Source of the DNA: Osedax symbiont Rs1
GTDB lineage: Bacteria > Pseudomonadota > Gammaproteobacteria > Pseudomonadales > Balneatricaceae
NCBI GenBank assembly: GCA_000416275.1
Contig: ASZJ01000120.1
Location: forward strand, 1 to 34,759
DNA length: 34,759 nt
Direction: 5' to 3'
Shown: positions 8,727 through 16,956 of the stretch, one piece after another
How positions within the stretch are numbered: position 1 is the stretch's first letter
Layout of the letters: each line of letters starts with the position of its first letter
The notes under the pieces: model-generated
Databases searched by the model: none
Told to the model about the DNA's origin: nothing
The model's input: only the letters and a program-made list of their open reading frames with translations
Position numbers and translations under genes: made by a program

Positions 8727-9224
8727 ATGCAACAACTGAGCTTTAAAATCGTATTAACTAGCTTATTAATGTTGATCACCACGCAATTTAGTTTAGCAGG
8801 AGCTATTCACGGTAAGTCGTTTAAGGACTGGCAGGGTCGTTGTGAGCTTATTGAGAAAAAAGAAATCTGTTTTTTAATTCAAGGCTTTTCAGCGAATGGT
8901 AAACAGGCGTTAATGGTGACCACCATTAATTTAAAGCAACACCCTAAATATCCAGTGGTGACTTTTCGAGTTTCTGGTTTATTAGATGCAACTAAAGATA
9001 TTCAATTTAAAGTAGACAAAAACAGACCGATAGGACTCAAAGCTAGGTGTAACGATAAGGAGTGTAATATTGCCTTTCCGCTCGATGCTAGAATGCTAAA
9101 AGAATTTAAGCGCGGCAATCGTGGGATTATTGGTTTTATAGCTAAAGACACCGGAAAAGCTGTCTATTTTCCGGTGTCTTTAGCTGGATTTACCAAGGGC
9201 TTGAAAGCGCTTAAAAAAGGCTAA
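8727..9224 (+). CDS. IalB-family (invasion-associated locus B) periplasmic protein
   Basis: This 165-residue protein has a signal peptide (about residues 1-24, ending FSLAG) followed by the IalB-type pattern FKDWQGRCE...CFLIQ. Four cysteines, at 39, 48, 108 and 113, fall in two close pairs that probably form disulfides in the periplasm. The central segment (PVVTFRVSGLLD, RPIGLKARCND) and C-terminal half (GFIAKDTGKAVYFPVSLAGF) fit the family. The name comes from Bartonella, but homologues occur in many free-living bacteria with no invasion role, and no function is claimed. AAGGA lies upstream of the ATG. A perfect 18-bp inverted repeat is embedded in codons 139-153. Confidence 0.8.
   Translation: MQQLSFKIVLTSLLMLITTQFSLAGAIHGKSFKDWQGRCELIEKKEICFLIQGFSANGKQALMVTTINLKQHPKYPVVTFRVSGLLDATKDIQFKVDKNRPIGLKARCNDKECNIAFPLDARMLKEFKRGNRGIIGFIAKDTGKAVYFPVSLAGFTKGLKALKKG
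9141..9184. repeat. Perfect 18-bp inverted repeat inside the IalB-like CDS
   Basis: GCTAAAGACACCGGAAAA (9141-9158) is exactly complementary to TTTTCCGGTGTCTTTAGC (9167-9184), with an 8-base loop. It lies fully inside the coding region, 40 bp before the stop codon. Both arms carry A/T tracts, so the mRNA would form a very stable hairpin. Confidence 0.9.
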
Positions 9225-9400
9225 CACAGTGTTCAAATGAGTGAGGGGAATAATCTCCGTGTCTCCCACTCCCTCTCAGGTTTGTTGTAGCTAATTCTCG
9301 TTGAGCATTTACCAGATAATATGTAGTTTCTGTCGCTATTAAGAGCCTGATTAGCTGAATATCTAGTAGCTGTAAGGTCGATCATTTAAAGGCTATTTAC

Positions 9401-10414
9401 TCAGCTAAAAACTATTTTATTTTTTCCTGTTTCCCTAGCCGTTGTCAAGGCTTTCAGTATTCTGTTGGTGAGGCTCTCTACAGTGTCTTCCGCGCGTATT
9501 TGGCTTAAACCAAAGGATACTGATAGGGTATTGTTTATGGCATCCGAATTTTTTTGTCGCAACCTAATTGACTGAACTTTCTTGCGCATTGACTCAGATA
9601 TTTCCGTTGCTTGAACAAGATCAGAGCCCAATAGAATCATTGCAAACTGTGTTCCTGAATAGCGAATCGCCAGCGAGGGAGTTTTACACTGATTATTTAA
9701 TAAGTTGGCAATAAATAATATTATTTTATCGCCCATCGCCTGTCCAAAGTTATCATTGAAAGCCTTAAACTCATCCAGTTCAAAAATTGCAATACTGGCA
9801 ATGTTCTCAGAGGAGAGTTGTACCAGCTGTGCCACTTCTGTATCGAACACTTGGCGATTAAACAACTTAGTGGCAGGGTCCACACGTGGATCGTTACGCG
9901 AGCTGTGCAGTTCTTCTTTAAGTTGATCTATTTGCATTTGAGCGGCGATGATCTGCTGCTGAAATTGCTGGTTGGATTTACTAATACTGTCAGTGTTGGC
10001 AGATAAGCTTTCGATAATTTGCTCTTTAGAAATTTTACTCTTTTGGTTGCGTAATTCAGTTAAGCTAGAGTTGAGAACATCTTGAAATTGGGATGCACAT
10101 TTACTTGCTATACCGGCTTTATCATGAAGCTCGTTAACTAAGCCAATAACTTTTGACTGAAAGCCATCGGCGTCATTTATTTCATCTTTTATGAGATGTT
10201 CTCTGAACATTTGTTCGCAAACGAGGGTAGGGCAAGTACCGTAAGTCTCAATTGCTTTCTCTAGCTCAATATTTAGTTTTGGAGCTTTCTTCGTAACGTA
10301 AGTATACCAAAGTGCGTAGTTGAGCGGATTGGGAGGAATTTTATACTTCACCATTAGCGGTATAGCTTGGCGTAAATATTCAGCAGACTGGGTTGGTTTT
10401 TCTGCAAATCTCAT
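9401..10414 (-). CDS. GGDEF-domain protein with degenerate active site
   Basis: This 337-residue soluble protein has an N-terminal helical region (about 1-100, with PLMVKYKIPPNPLNYALWYTYV, seen at the front of several proteobacterial GGDEF proteins). A coiled-coil-like stretch (about 105-172) follows, then a GGDEF fold (about 178-335). The fold is recognisable from DPATKLFNRQVF, FELDEFKAFNDNFGQAMGD and SVSFGLSQ. The signature loop reads SGTQF at 253-257 instead of GGDEF, the FDIDHFK-type metal site has E for the first Asp, GH is GQ, and no RxxD inhibitory site is visible. Diguanylate cyclase activity is therefore unlikely. Such proteins may bind GTP or c-di-GMP, or act through protein contacts. 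The gene is monocistronic. No transmembrane segment or signal peptide is seen. Confidence 0.85.
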   Translation of the reverse strand: MRFAEKPTQSAEYLRQAIPLMVKYKIPPNPLNYALWYTYVTKKAPKLNIELEKAIETYGTCPTLVCEQMFREHLIKDEINDADGFQSKVIGLVNELHDKAGIASKCASQFQDVLNSSLTELRNQKSKISKEQIIESLSANTDSISKSNQQFQQQIIAAQMQIDQLKEELHSSRNDPRVDPATKLFNRQVFDTEVAQLVQLSSENIASIAIFELDEFKAFNDNFGQAMGDKIILFIANLLNNQCKTPSLAIRYSGTQFAMILLGSDLVQATEISESMRKKVQSIRLRQKNSDAINNTLSVSFGLSQIRAEDTVESLTNRILKALTTARETGKNKIVFS

Positions 10415-10837
10415 TATGATCCTTCTCTTTGTTCTCGTAGATTTTACCGTGATAAAACCATAGTAATGTTGCTGTATAGCTTAAGAAATATACAGTTAAG
10501 TGTAATGTTTCTCAGCGGTCATTAGAGGTGTTTAAAGCTAACACCGTGTAATGATGAGTCCTTTCTAAGCCATCTAACTAATTTGTATTTATCCACAAAA
10601 CATGGTTACTGTGAACGTCTCATTTATCCCACCTAAGCGCCAATAGATGTCGTTTTACTATGCGCTAAATGTGTACTACTGTTAATTAGTGTCATTGAGT
10701 CGCTCCTGTACGACTCCATAGCTCAATCAAGTGCTAGCTAGTCGCATTAACGATCAGTTATTGGAAAGTAGAACAAGTGTTTCCCGTGCTGATCAGTCAA
10801 CTAGAGAGGTCGCTTACAAAAAATACTGTATGTCTAT

Positions 10838-10906
10838 CCTTATTCCGTGACTTCAAAGTAAATCAAGAGCTTGCACTATGTGCTGCAGTGCAGTTACTGA
10901 TTCAGG
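10838..10906 (-). mobile_element. Family-1 MITE-like element, copy D, internally deleted (69 bp)
   Basis: On the minus strand it reads CCTGAATCAGTAACTGCA, then about 25 bp of the left half (CAGCACATAGTGCAAGCTCTTGAT), directly fused to ACTTTGAAGTCACGGA from the right terminus. Most of the interior of copies B and C is missing while both ends remain. Flanking TCTAT and TCTAA match at 4 of 5 positions. Confidence 0.65.
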
Positions 10907-11208
10907 TCTAAAGCATCTTTAGTCAGGTAGCTACGCATATTTTTAGCAATATATTCATAGTTCGAAATTTTATCTTAGTGATAGTATTTTCTAAATCTTC
11001 TTATTTGAGTGTATCGTCATTAAAACAGGAAACTTAAGAAAAAGTCTTAATATTTTATGAAAAAATTCATTTAAATTGGGTTTGCTGATAAAAAGTAGGC
11101 TATTGATTAGAATAGCCTCGATTATTCCCTTGTTTAATTTAAGGTTATTATTGACTATTGGTGGCGGCCGTTTTTTAAACAGGGCAACGTGCTACTTGTG
11201 CGAGTAGG

Positions 11209-11282
11209 CTGAACAGGTGGCTCCACTGCAGCACATAATACAGCTATTGACTCTACAGCGGTTGAAGAAATAGCCGTTGATC
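11209..11282 (+). repeat. Decayed left half of family-1 element
   Basis: CACTGCAGCACATAATACAG and ACTCTACAGCGGTTGAAGAA resemble the left half of copy B (CACTGCACCACATAGCGCAAG, TTCTACAGCGGTTAGAAAAA). The left terminus is degraded (CTGAACAGGTGGCT) and no right terminus was found. Confidence 0.5.
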
Positions 11283-11338
11283 CTTAGCTGCAGTTCATAT
11301 TTATCGAGATAAGAGGTTCGCCTTTTGAAGATGCTGGT

Positions 11339-11944
11339 CTAGCTGCTCATTTGTATTTCGTGGTGATAGGGAGACAGTGCAGTCAGGAAGTCCTGCAGGG
11401 TTGGTTCTTCAATACGTAGGCTTAGTGTTTGGCCGGCTACTTGCCATTCGCGGTTAATAATTGAAACTCCAGGAAATTGTTTAATGATATGTTCAAGCAC
11501 GCCGGTGAGCTGGAAGGGGATTGATAGCTTCCTACTGCAGGTAATATGCACAAGCTGTATTTTACAATCTTGTAAAGTAAGGTTGACAGTGGAGCTGTAT
11601 GCTCTGGCGATCCCTCCGGTACCCAGTTTTATCCCACCAAAGTAGCGAGTAACCACCACACAGATATTTCCAAGGCCGCTGTGCTTTAAAACCTGAAACA
11701 TTGGCATCCCAGCAGTGCCCTTAGGTTCACCATCATCACTGTAGCCCCAAAGAGAGGACTGTTCAGGCGTACCTGCGATGAAACAATGACAACTGTGGTT
11801 GGCCTTGCTGTGGGTCGTTTTAACCTGTTGTATGAACTCTGCAGCTTGGTTTGCAGAAGTTACCATAGACACCTGGCCAATAAACTGACTTTTTTTGATT
11901 ATTTGGTTAATTTCTAATGATTGCGTGGGACGATAATAGCTCAT
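11339..11944 (-). CDS. yigZ: YigZ/IMPACT family protein
   Basis: This 201-residue protein, close to the 204 of E. coli YigZ, has the signature motifs of the UPF0029/IMPACT family: KKSQFIGQV, HSKANHSCHCFIAG, SDDGEPKGTAGMPM and VTRYFGGIKLGTGGIARAY. The N-terminal IMPACT domain spans about 15-120, and the smaller ferredoxin-like C-terminal domain follows. The family is related to eukaryotic IMPACT, a regulator of Gcn2, but the bacterial role is not settled. The gene stands alone with long gaps on both sides. Confidence 0.9.
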   Translation of the reverse strand: MSYYRPTQSLEINQIIKKSQFIGQVSMVTSANQAAEFIQQVKTTHSKANHSCHCFIAGTPEQSSLWGYSDDGEPKGTAGMPMFQVLKHSGLGNICVVVTRYFGGIKLGTGGIARAYSSTVNLTLQDCKIQLVHITCSRKLSIPFQLTGVLEHIIKQFPGVSIINREWQVAGQTLSLRIEEPTLQDFLTALSPYHHEIQMSS

Positions 11945-11974
11945 AGAGAGGTCATTTTATGTCAGTGATAAAGT

Positions 11975-12030
11975 GAGAGCTCAGCATAACGTGACGAGCG
12001 AAGGTAAGACAAGTTAAAAACCGGCAAAAT
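11975..12030 (+). repeat. Half copy of family-2 element
   Basis: GAGAGCTCAGCATAACGTGA, followed by CGAGCGAAGGTAA and GTTAAAAACCGGC, follows the arm seen in the full element at 14876-15037 (minus-strand right arm: GAGACCTCTGCATAACGTTG, GAGCGAAGGTAA, AAAAAACGGC). No matching opposite terminus was identified. Confidence 0.5.
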
Positions 12031-12835
12031 AGTGGAGTTTAATGGCTGCGTTTGAAAATTGAGCACTGGCTTTTTTAGAGGTTTTTCCGCCAGTTAAACA
12101 AATAGCGGTAATCTTTAAAATCAAGTGTTTTTTACAACTATATTGTTCTTAAAATCCATAAAAAATTAATTTTTAGTATGAAAAAACTATTGACAAAGTA
12201 AATGACTGAAAACATCAGTGTTTGGCTGGTAATAGCGAGTAATGTCAGAAATGCCTTCGTAAGTTATTGTTTTTTAACAATGAAATTATATGATCAAAAA
12301 ACAAACAAATCGTTCAAAGCACTGTGATTATGGGCTTGCAAGACAATCTTATGACACTACACACAGAGTTATCCACAGTAGATGTGGGCACATTTATCTA
12401 GCCCATATGTGCGGGGGGCTACGTAGGTTTATGACTATAAAATGAATATAATCTGGTGCATTTTACGATCATAATTGTCATTAAATGAGGGCAAAAAAAT
12501 AGTAAAATAAGCGAGTAATAAGATTGCATATTATGTGGTAACTGTTGTATGGCTATCTGGATTTTAGCGGGTAAATTTAGAGGAGTATCACCGCTTACTA
12601 GTGGCCATTTTCGCAAAGGGGATAAAATTGATTAGTGGGATCTAGGGGGTATTCATGCAACGCTTAAATATAGTAGTTGTGGTGCAAGCCAAGTGCACTA
12701 TCAATAGATGCTAGTTTAAGCTGAGAGGGAGTTTAGTAGAAGGCCTGCTCGGGTGGGATAGACGGAGCAGGCTCGTGCTGGGCTTTGATGACATAGCTTG
12801 AGTGTTAGCTGCTATTGATTTCGATTGAAGCCAAT

Positions 12836-12861
12836 AAAAAAGGAGCCAAGGCTCCTTTTTT
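12836..12861 (-). terminator. Strong rho-independent terminator of nhaB
   Basis: AAAAAAGGAGCC (12836-12847) pairs with GGCTCCTTTTTT (12850-12861). The GC core is 6 bp and is flanked by A and T tracts, so it can work on either strand. It begins 48 bp past the nhaB stop on the minus strand. No plus-strand gene reads into it. Confidence 0.88.
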
Positions 12862-12908
12862 ATTGTGCAGAGTTATCTGCAGCGGGTTATCGGGTTAGCT
12901 CGCTTTAA

Positions 12909-14411
12909 TTAAAGCATATAACTAACGCCTATATAGCCGACAATGCTTAACACTATAGTATAGGGTAGAGCCATTAACACCATCTTGCCGTACGACAACC
13001 GAATTAAAGGTGCCAGCGCTGAGGTTAATAAGAATAAAAAGGCTGCCTGACCATTAGGTGTCGCTACGCTGGGTAAGTTGGTGCCGGTATTGATCGCCAC
13101 AGCTAGAACTTCAAATTGTTGACGGTCAATAGTTCCATTTTCAAAGGCGGCGGCTACTTCGTTAATGTAGACTGTGGCTACAAACACGTTATCGCTAATT
13201 GCCGAAAGGACACCATTGGCGATGAAGAACATCCCCGGTTGCGCTTCTCTGGGCATTGCAAGTACGTAATTAATAATTGGCGTAAACAAGTGCTGTTCAT
13301 GAATGACAGAGACGATCACGAAGAAGACCACTAACAGTGCAGTAAATGGTAAAGCTTCTTCAAATGCTTTGCCTATTTGGTGCTCTTCAACAATACCATT
13401 AAAAGCGGTCAATAAGATGATTACAGTTAAGCCTATAAGGCCGACCGCAGCCCAGTGGAAAGCCAGTGCTAAGACTAAAAATACAGCGACTAAAATCTGC
13501 ACAGTCAGCATGGTTTTTTCACGTACGTCTCGTTTAGAGTCTTGTTCACGGTCAAAATCTTCAAGAATACTACGCACAGAATCTGGTAAAAGTGTACCGT
13601 AATCTAATATTTTGAATTTTTCGAGGAGGAAGCAAGTCAGCAGTCCCGCTACTAAAGTCATCATCGAAACAGGGGCCATAATCAGGAAGAACTCAATAAA
13701 ATTCCAACCCATTTTTTCTGCGATCAATAAATTTTGCGGCTCACCTACTAAAGTGCATACACCACCAAGAGCTGTACCAACCGCACCATGCATGATCAAG
13801 CTGCGTAGAAATGATCTGAATTTTAGTAAATCAGCACGTCTTTCATTATCTAAAGCTTCATCGTTGGTATGATCGTGATCGTAGTGGTCGCCGCTACCTG
13901 ATGCTACCTTATGGTACACCGCGTAAAATCCGACACCGACGCTGATTAGCACAGCAGTTACTGTTAACGCATCGAGGAAGGCTGAAAGGAAGGCCGCCAC
14001 GATGCAAAACATTAAGGAGAGGATAGGTTTTGATTTAACGTTGACCAGAAGTTTGGTGAATACCCAAAGCAACATCGACTGCATAAAGTAGATGCCGGCT
14101 ACCATGAACATTAGTAATAAAATGACTTCTAGGTTGCTTTCTATTTCGTGATAAACCGTTTCAGGAGACGCTAGTCGACAAATAATAGCTTCTATCGCCA
14201 ATAGGCCGCCAGGTTGTAATGGGTAGCATTTTAATGCCAGTGCTAGAGTGAAAATAAATTCAAAAATCAACACCCAACCTGCAACTGTTGGGCCCGCTAT
14301 CAATAATATAAAAGGATTTATTAGCAGGAAAATGATGATCGCTTGTTTGTACCATACAGGGGAATTACCAAGGAAATTCTTGAAAATTGCCTGTGGAATA
14401 GTAGTGGTCAT
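12909..14411 (-). CDS. nhaB: Na+/H+ antiporter NhaB
   Basis: This 500-residue, very hydrophobic inner-membrane protein with about 12 transmembrane segments exports Na+ in exchange for H+. NhaB-type features include the N terminus [20 protein letters not shown], the segment [20 protein letters not shown]-like at about 140-160, a cytoplasmic loop rich in His and Asp ([15 protein letters not shown], about 173-187), and [20 protein letters not shown]. Near the C terminus are [21 protein letters not shown] and [20 protein letters not shown]. The length is slightly shorter than E. coli NhaB (513). It is monocistronic, with its own terminator at 12836-12861 and a long upstream gap. A sodium antiporter suits a marine or brackish host. 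Confidence 0.95.
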   Translation of the reverse strand: MTTTIPQAIFKNFLGNSPVWYKQAIIIFLLINPFILLIAGPTVAGWVLIFEFIFTLALALKCYPLQPGGLLAIEAIICRLASPETVYHEIESNLEVILLLMFMVAGIYFMQSMLLWVFTKLLVNVKSKPILSLMFCIVAAFLSAFLDALTVTAVLISVGVGFYAVYHKVASGSGDHYDHDHTNDEALDNERRADLLKFRSFLRSLIMHGAVGTALGGVCTLVGEPQNLLIAEKMGWNFIEFFLIMAPVSMMTLVAGLLTCFLLEKFKILDYGTLLPDSVRSILEDFDREQDSKRDVREKTMLTVQILVAVFLVLALAFHWAAVGLIGLTVIILLTAFNGIVEEHQIGKAFEEALPFTALLVVFFVIVSVIHEQHLFTPIINYVLAMPREAQPGMFFIANGVLSAISDNVFVATVYINEVAAAFENGTIDRQQFEVLAVAINTGTNLPSVATPNGQAAFLFLLTSALAPLIRLSYGKMVLMALPYTIVLSIVGYIGVSYML

Positions 14412-14875
14412 ATAAAATATGTCCTTAAAAAGTAAGTAAATTTTTTGTTAGAATAACGGTCTATTTAGAAACAGTTACTATGGTCAATTTTCACGGTTTT
14501 GGAGTTACCCAAACTTGTCAGAAATAAGTTGTGGTTATTCAAAGCACCTCTCATTGGTGAATCAAACGTAGTTGATTTCTGATCAGTGAAATCAATATTA
14601 GCCGCAGGCTATTTGTGACCAAAAGCGTTATAGAAAAAAGTGCAAATAAAGCAGTTTTGGCTTAGCTACAAAGATTTTAGCTGCGTTTATGCAGTCTGGA
14701 AAGAAAAATATCATTTTTAATGCAATGACTTAAAGTGGTTTTTTAGAGGTGAGTATGATGAGTTAGATAGATTGTAGAGTATATATTTCACTTAATTGGT
14801 GGCTAACCCACTGAGTATGAAATTATTTTAAGTAGCGGTGTCGCTTCTGTAGGTGGCAGTTTTACTCTACTACTA

Positions 14876-15037
14876 GGGATCTCTGCATAACTACTGCGCT
14901 CAGTAAGACGGCGTTAAAAACCGGCTTAATATGCTCATTTGCTCCAGTAATACCGATAAACAGGGGCACACTGAACCCGCTGTCTCGCCGTTTTTTGCCT
15001 TATATTACCTTCGCTCACAACGTTATGCAGAGGTCTC
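14876..15037. mobile_element. Family-2 MITE-like element, full-length copy (about 162 bp)
   Basis: The left end reads GGGATCTCTGCATAAC. The right end on the minus strand reads GAGACCTCTGCATAAC. Imperfect complementarity continues inward (GGCGTTAAAAACCGGC versus GGCAAAAAACGGC), so the arms could fold over some 50 bases each. There is no coding capacity. Relatives are at 11975-12030, 15222-15267 and 19443-19489. No clear target duplication flanks this copy. Confidence 0.65.
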
Positions 15038-15221
15038 GCTAAGCAATTAATGGCAGTGGGGCTAAGTCGGTTGTTAGCTCGCTACCCTTTGCTGACAGGG
15101 GTAGTCTGTAAATACATTGACGCACTTAGTGGTATGAACGGCAGCTCAAAACACATTATAACTGTCAACAGTACCGTTGAGTTATTCGCTGCCTATGTGT
15201 TCTGCAATAATTTTCAAATGA

Positions 15222-15267
15222 GAGCGCTCAGCGCAACGTCACAGCGTAGTGGTTATGCTGAGGATCA
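15222..15267. repeat. Short palindromic relative of family 2
   Basis: GAGCGCTCAGCGCAACG at the left and GTTATGCTGAGGATCA at the right (minus strand TGATCCTCAGCATAAC) form an imperfect hairpin. The CTCAGCATAAC core is shared with the copy at 11975-12030. It lies just downstream of the SCP2 gene stop and could also work as a transcript end. Confidence 0.5.
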
Positions 15268-15284
15268 ATAAATAACAGCAGTAG

Positions 15285-15650
15285 CTAGGTGGATAGCTTT
15301 TTTCTGTCCGCAGCTTTTCTTTTGAATAGTTTGCTGAGGGATGTGGCCAAAATAACATTGCCTTGGGCTTTTAAATCGCCCTTCATGAATGCTGACATAC
15401 CATCAATATCACCGGACATTAAAGCGATGAAAGTGTGCTCCCTCATGGTTAATGTAATATTGGGGTCTTCATGCTCGCTTTGGTGTATTCGACATTCTTG
15501 ATTTGAAATGTCAAAGTAAAATGGGAATTTGTCAGTGATTTTGAATTGAAAAATAGCGCTGGTCTCTCCGGCTTGGTCTGGCTGAAATCGCGACGGTAAT
15601 TTTTTAATAATTTGCTCAATGGTTACTTTGCTGTTATGGCTACTTGGCAT
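15285..15650 (-). CDS. SCP2 sterol-binding-domain protein
   Basis: This 121-residue protein is almost entirely an SCP2 lipid-binding domain (about 10-112). The pattern is an N-terminal helix (VTIEQIIKKLPSRF), beta strands with AIFQFKITDKFPFYFDIS, then DPNITLTMREHTFIALMSGDIDGMSAFMKGDLKAQGNVILA. The segment GDIDGMSAFMKGDLKAQGN is the family hallmark. Proteins of this family bind acyl chains, sterols or other hydrophobic ligands. Bacterial stand-alone members are often linked to lipid metabolism, but no reaction can be assigned. It is divergent from sohB, with a 100-bp shared upstream region. Confidence 0.85.
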   Translation of the reverse strand: MPSSHNSKVTIEQIIKKLPSRFQPDQAGETSAIFQFKITDKFPFYFDISNQECRIHQSEHEDPNITLTMREHTFIALMSGDIDGMSAFMKGDLKAQGNVILATSLSKLFKRKAADRKKLST

Positions 15651-15750
15651 CTGTCATCAACCTAAAAAAATGCTTTTGAAAAAATGGCTTAATTATCGTT
15701 TTATGGTACATTAAAGCTTCGTCTTAGTAACCACCTTTTGGAGATTAACC

Positions 15751-16941
15751 TTGGTTGAATTTTTGTACAATTACGGAATGTTTTTAGCGAAAGCTATCAC
15801 CATTATTTTAACAATATTTATCGTTTTAGTCGGTTTTCTTGCAATTACTAGCAGGAACAAAAAAGAACATTCGCAAGGGGAAATTACTTTAAGGTCTCTA
15901 AATGATGGCTTCGAAGAAATGAAAGACGCTATCGAATCTGTAGTGATTGATAGTGAGGTTTACAAACAGCAGATGAAAGCCTTGCATAAAACGGAAAAGA
16001 AAGAGGCGAAAGAAAAAAAGAAGCAGGCCAAATTAGATGCCAAACAAGCTGAAAAAGTGTTGAAGCAGGCAGCAAAAAACGTGGCAGTACTCGAACAAAC
16101 ACCGATTGAAACGTCCGCATCAAGCGCAGTAGAACTTGGCGATAAACCTAATACTCAAGAACTGGCTGAAACAGAAGAACCTAAACGCTATTTTGTTTTA
16201 GATTTTAATGGGGATGTTCGCGCCTCAGAAGTCGATCTGTTACGTGAGGAAATCTCTGCTATTCTTTCTTTTGCCACCAGTGATGATGAAATCGTTCTAC
16301 GTTTAGATAGTGCCGGTGGGATGGTGCATTCATATGGTTTAGCAGCTTCGCAGTTAGAGCGAATTAAAGCGGCTAATATTAAGCTGACCATCTGTGTGGA
16401 TGAAGTTGCCGCTTCAGGTGGATACATGATGGCTTGTATAGCCGATCGACTAATCGCCGCTCCCTTCGCTATTTTAGGTTCAATAGGGGTGGTCGCGCAA
16501 CTGCCAAATTTTCACCGTGTATTAAAGAAGCATGGAGTCGATTATGAAACGTTCACCGCGGGGGAATATAAGCGAACAGTGACTATGTTCGGTGAAAACA
16601 CTGAAAAAGGCAAAGATAAATTTATCGAGGAAATTCAAGATACGCATTTGCTATTCAAAGAGTTTGTTGCGCAAGCGCGTCCGTTAATCGATATCGATAA
16701 AGTGGCAACGGGTGAGGTGTGGTTCGGTAAGCGCGCTATTGAGCATAAACTAGTGGATGAGTTAAATACCTCGGATGACTTTTTAATGAATGCTTGTCAA
16801 ACGGCAGATGTTTATCAAGTTCGCTACGAGCTGAGAAAATCATTCGGTGAGAGGCTGAGTGAGATGACGATTAAAACTAGTACTAATATCGTAAGTAATA
16901 TTATACAAAAAATGACCAGTACGACAAATTTCATCCGTTGA
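15751..16941 (+). CDS. sohB: SohB family inner-membrane serine peptidase
   Basis: This 396-residue peptidase of the signal-peptide-peptidase A family (S49) has one N-terminal transmembrane segment (about 12-32). A basic, coiled linker (about 75-112, rich in Lys/Glu/Ala) and a periplasmic protease domain (about 145-350) follow. The catalytic Ser222 is in VAASGGYMMACIAD and the general-base Lys274 in AGEYKRTVTMF, giving the Ser-Lys dyad of the family. Other conserved blocks are LRLDSAGGMVHSYG and ILGSIGVVAQLPNF. The start is TTG with a good ribosome-binding site (TTTTGGAG) at suitable spacing; no upstream ATG is in frame. SohB is linked to periplasmic protein quality control in E. coli. Confidence 0.93.
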   Translation: MVEFLYNYGMFLAKAITIILTIFIVLVGFLAITSRNKKEHSQGEITLRSLNDGFEEMKDAIESVVIDSEVYKQQMKALHKTEKKEAKEKKKQAKLDAKQAEKVLKQAAKNVAVLEQTPIETSASSAVELGDKPNTQELAETEEPKRYFVLDFNGDVRASEVDLLREEISAILSFATSDDEIVLRLDSAGGMVHSYGLAASQLERIKAANIKLTICVDEVAASGGYMMACIADRLIAAPFAILGSIGVVAQLPNFHRVLKKHGVDYETFTAGEYKRTVTMFGENTEKGKDKFIEEIQDTHLLFKEFVAQARPLIDIDKVATGEVWFGKRAIEHKLVDELNTSDDFLMNACQTADVYQVRYELRKSFGERLSEMTIKTSTNIVSNIIQKMTSTTNFIR

Positions 16942-16956
16942 TCCGTTGATCCGTTG
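16933..16956 (+). repeat. Three tandem copies of an 8-mer across the sohB stop codon
   Basis: ATCCGTTG is repeated three times exactly (16933-16940, 16941-16948, 16949-16956) and is followed by ATT. The sohB stop TGA (16939-16941) lies at the junction of the first two units, so copy-number change downstream would not alter the protein. Confidence 0.9.

Larger units (their letters stand above)
10415..11338. other. Long gene-poor gap between GGDEF gene and yigZ
   Basis: This 924-bp region has no credible gene on either strand. It holds an internally deleted family-1 element (10838-10906), a decayed partial copy (about 11209-11282) and one perfect DnaA-box-like TTATCCACA (10589-10597). The rest is AT-rich with no assigned function. 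Confidence 0.65.
11945..12908. other. Long gene-poor gap between yigZ and nhaB
   Basis: In these 964 bp no gene is supported. A family-2 element half is at about 11975-12030, a perfect DnaA-box-like TTATCCACA at 12369-12377, an 8-bp stem GCCTGCTC/GAGCAGGC at 12743-12772, and the nhaB terminator at 12836-12861. A minus-strand frame around 12419-12616 has no family resemblance. Confidence 0.65.
14412..15284. other. Long gap between nhaB and SCP2 gene
   Basis: This 873-bp region must include the nhaB promoter near 14412-14600. It contains a full family-2 element (14876-15037) and a small palindromic relative (15222-15267). A 73-codon plus-strand frame over 15050-15271 runs across the element and has no family resemblance. 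Confidence 0.65.

Noticed and set aside
9229-9285. GAGTGAGGGGA...TCCCACTCCCTCTC as a terminator after the IalB-like gene
   Set aside because: The arms pair only with gaps and no T tract follows in register.
12419-12616. 65-codon minus-strand frame in the yigZ-nhaB gap
   Set aside because: Composition and content look random; no family, and the start lacks a ribosome-binding site.
15050-15271. 73-codon plus-strand frame downstream of the family-2 element
   Set aside because: It spans a palindromic repeat, has no recognisable product and no good ribosome-binding site.
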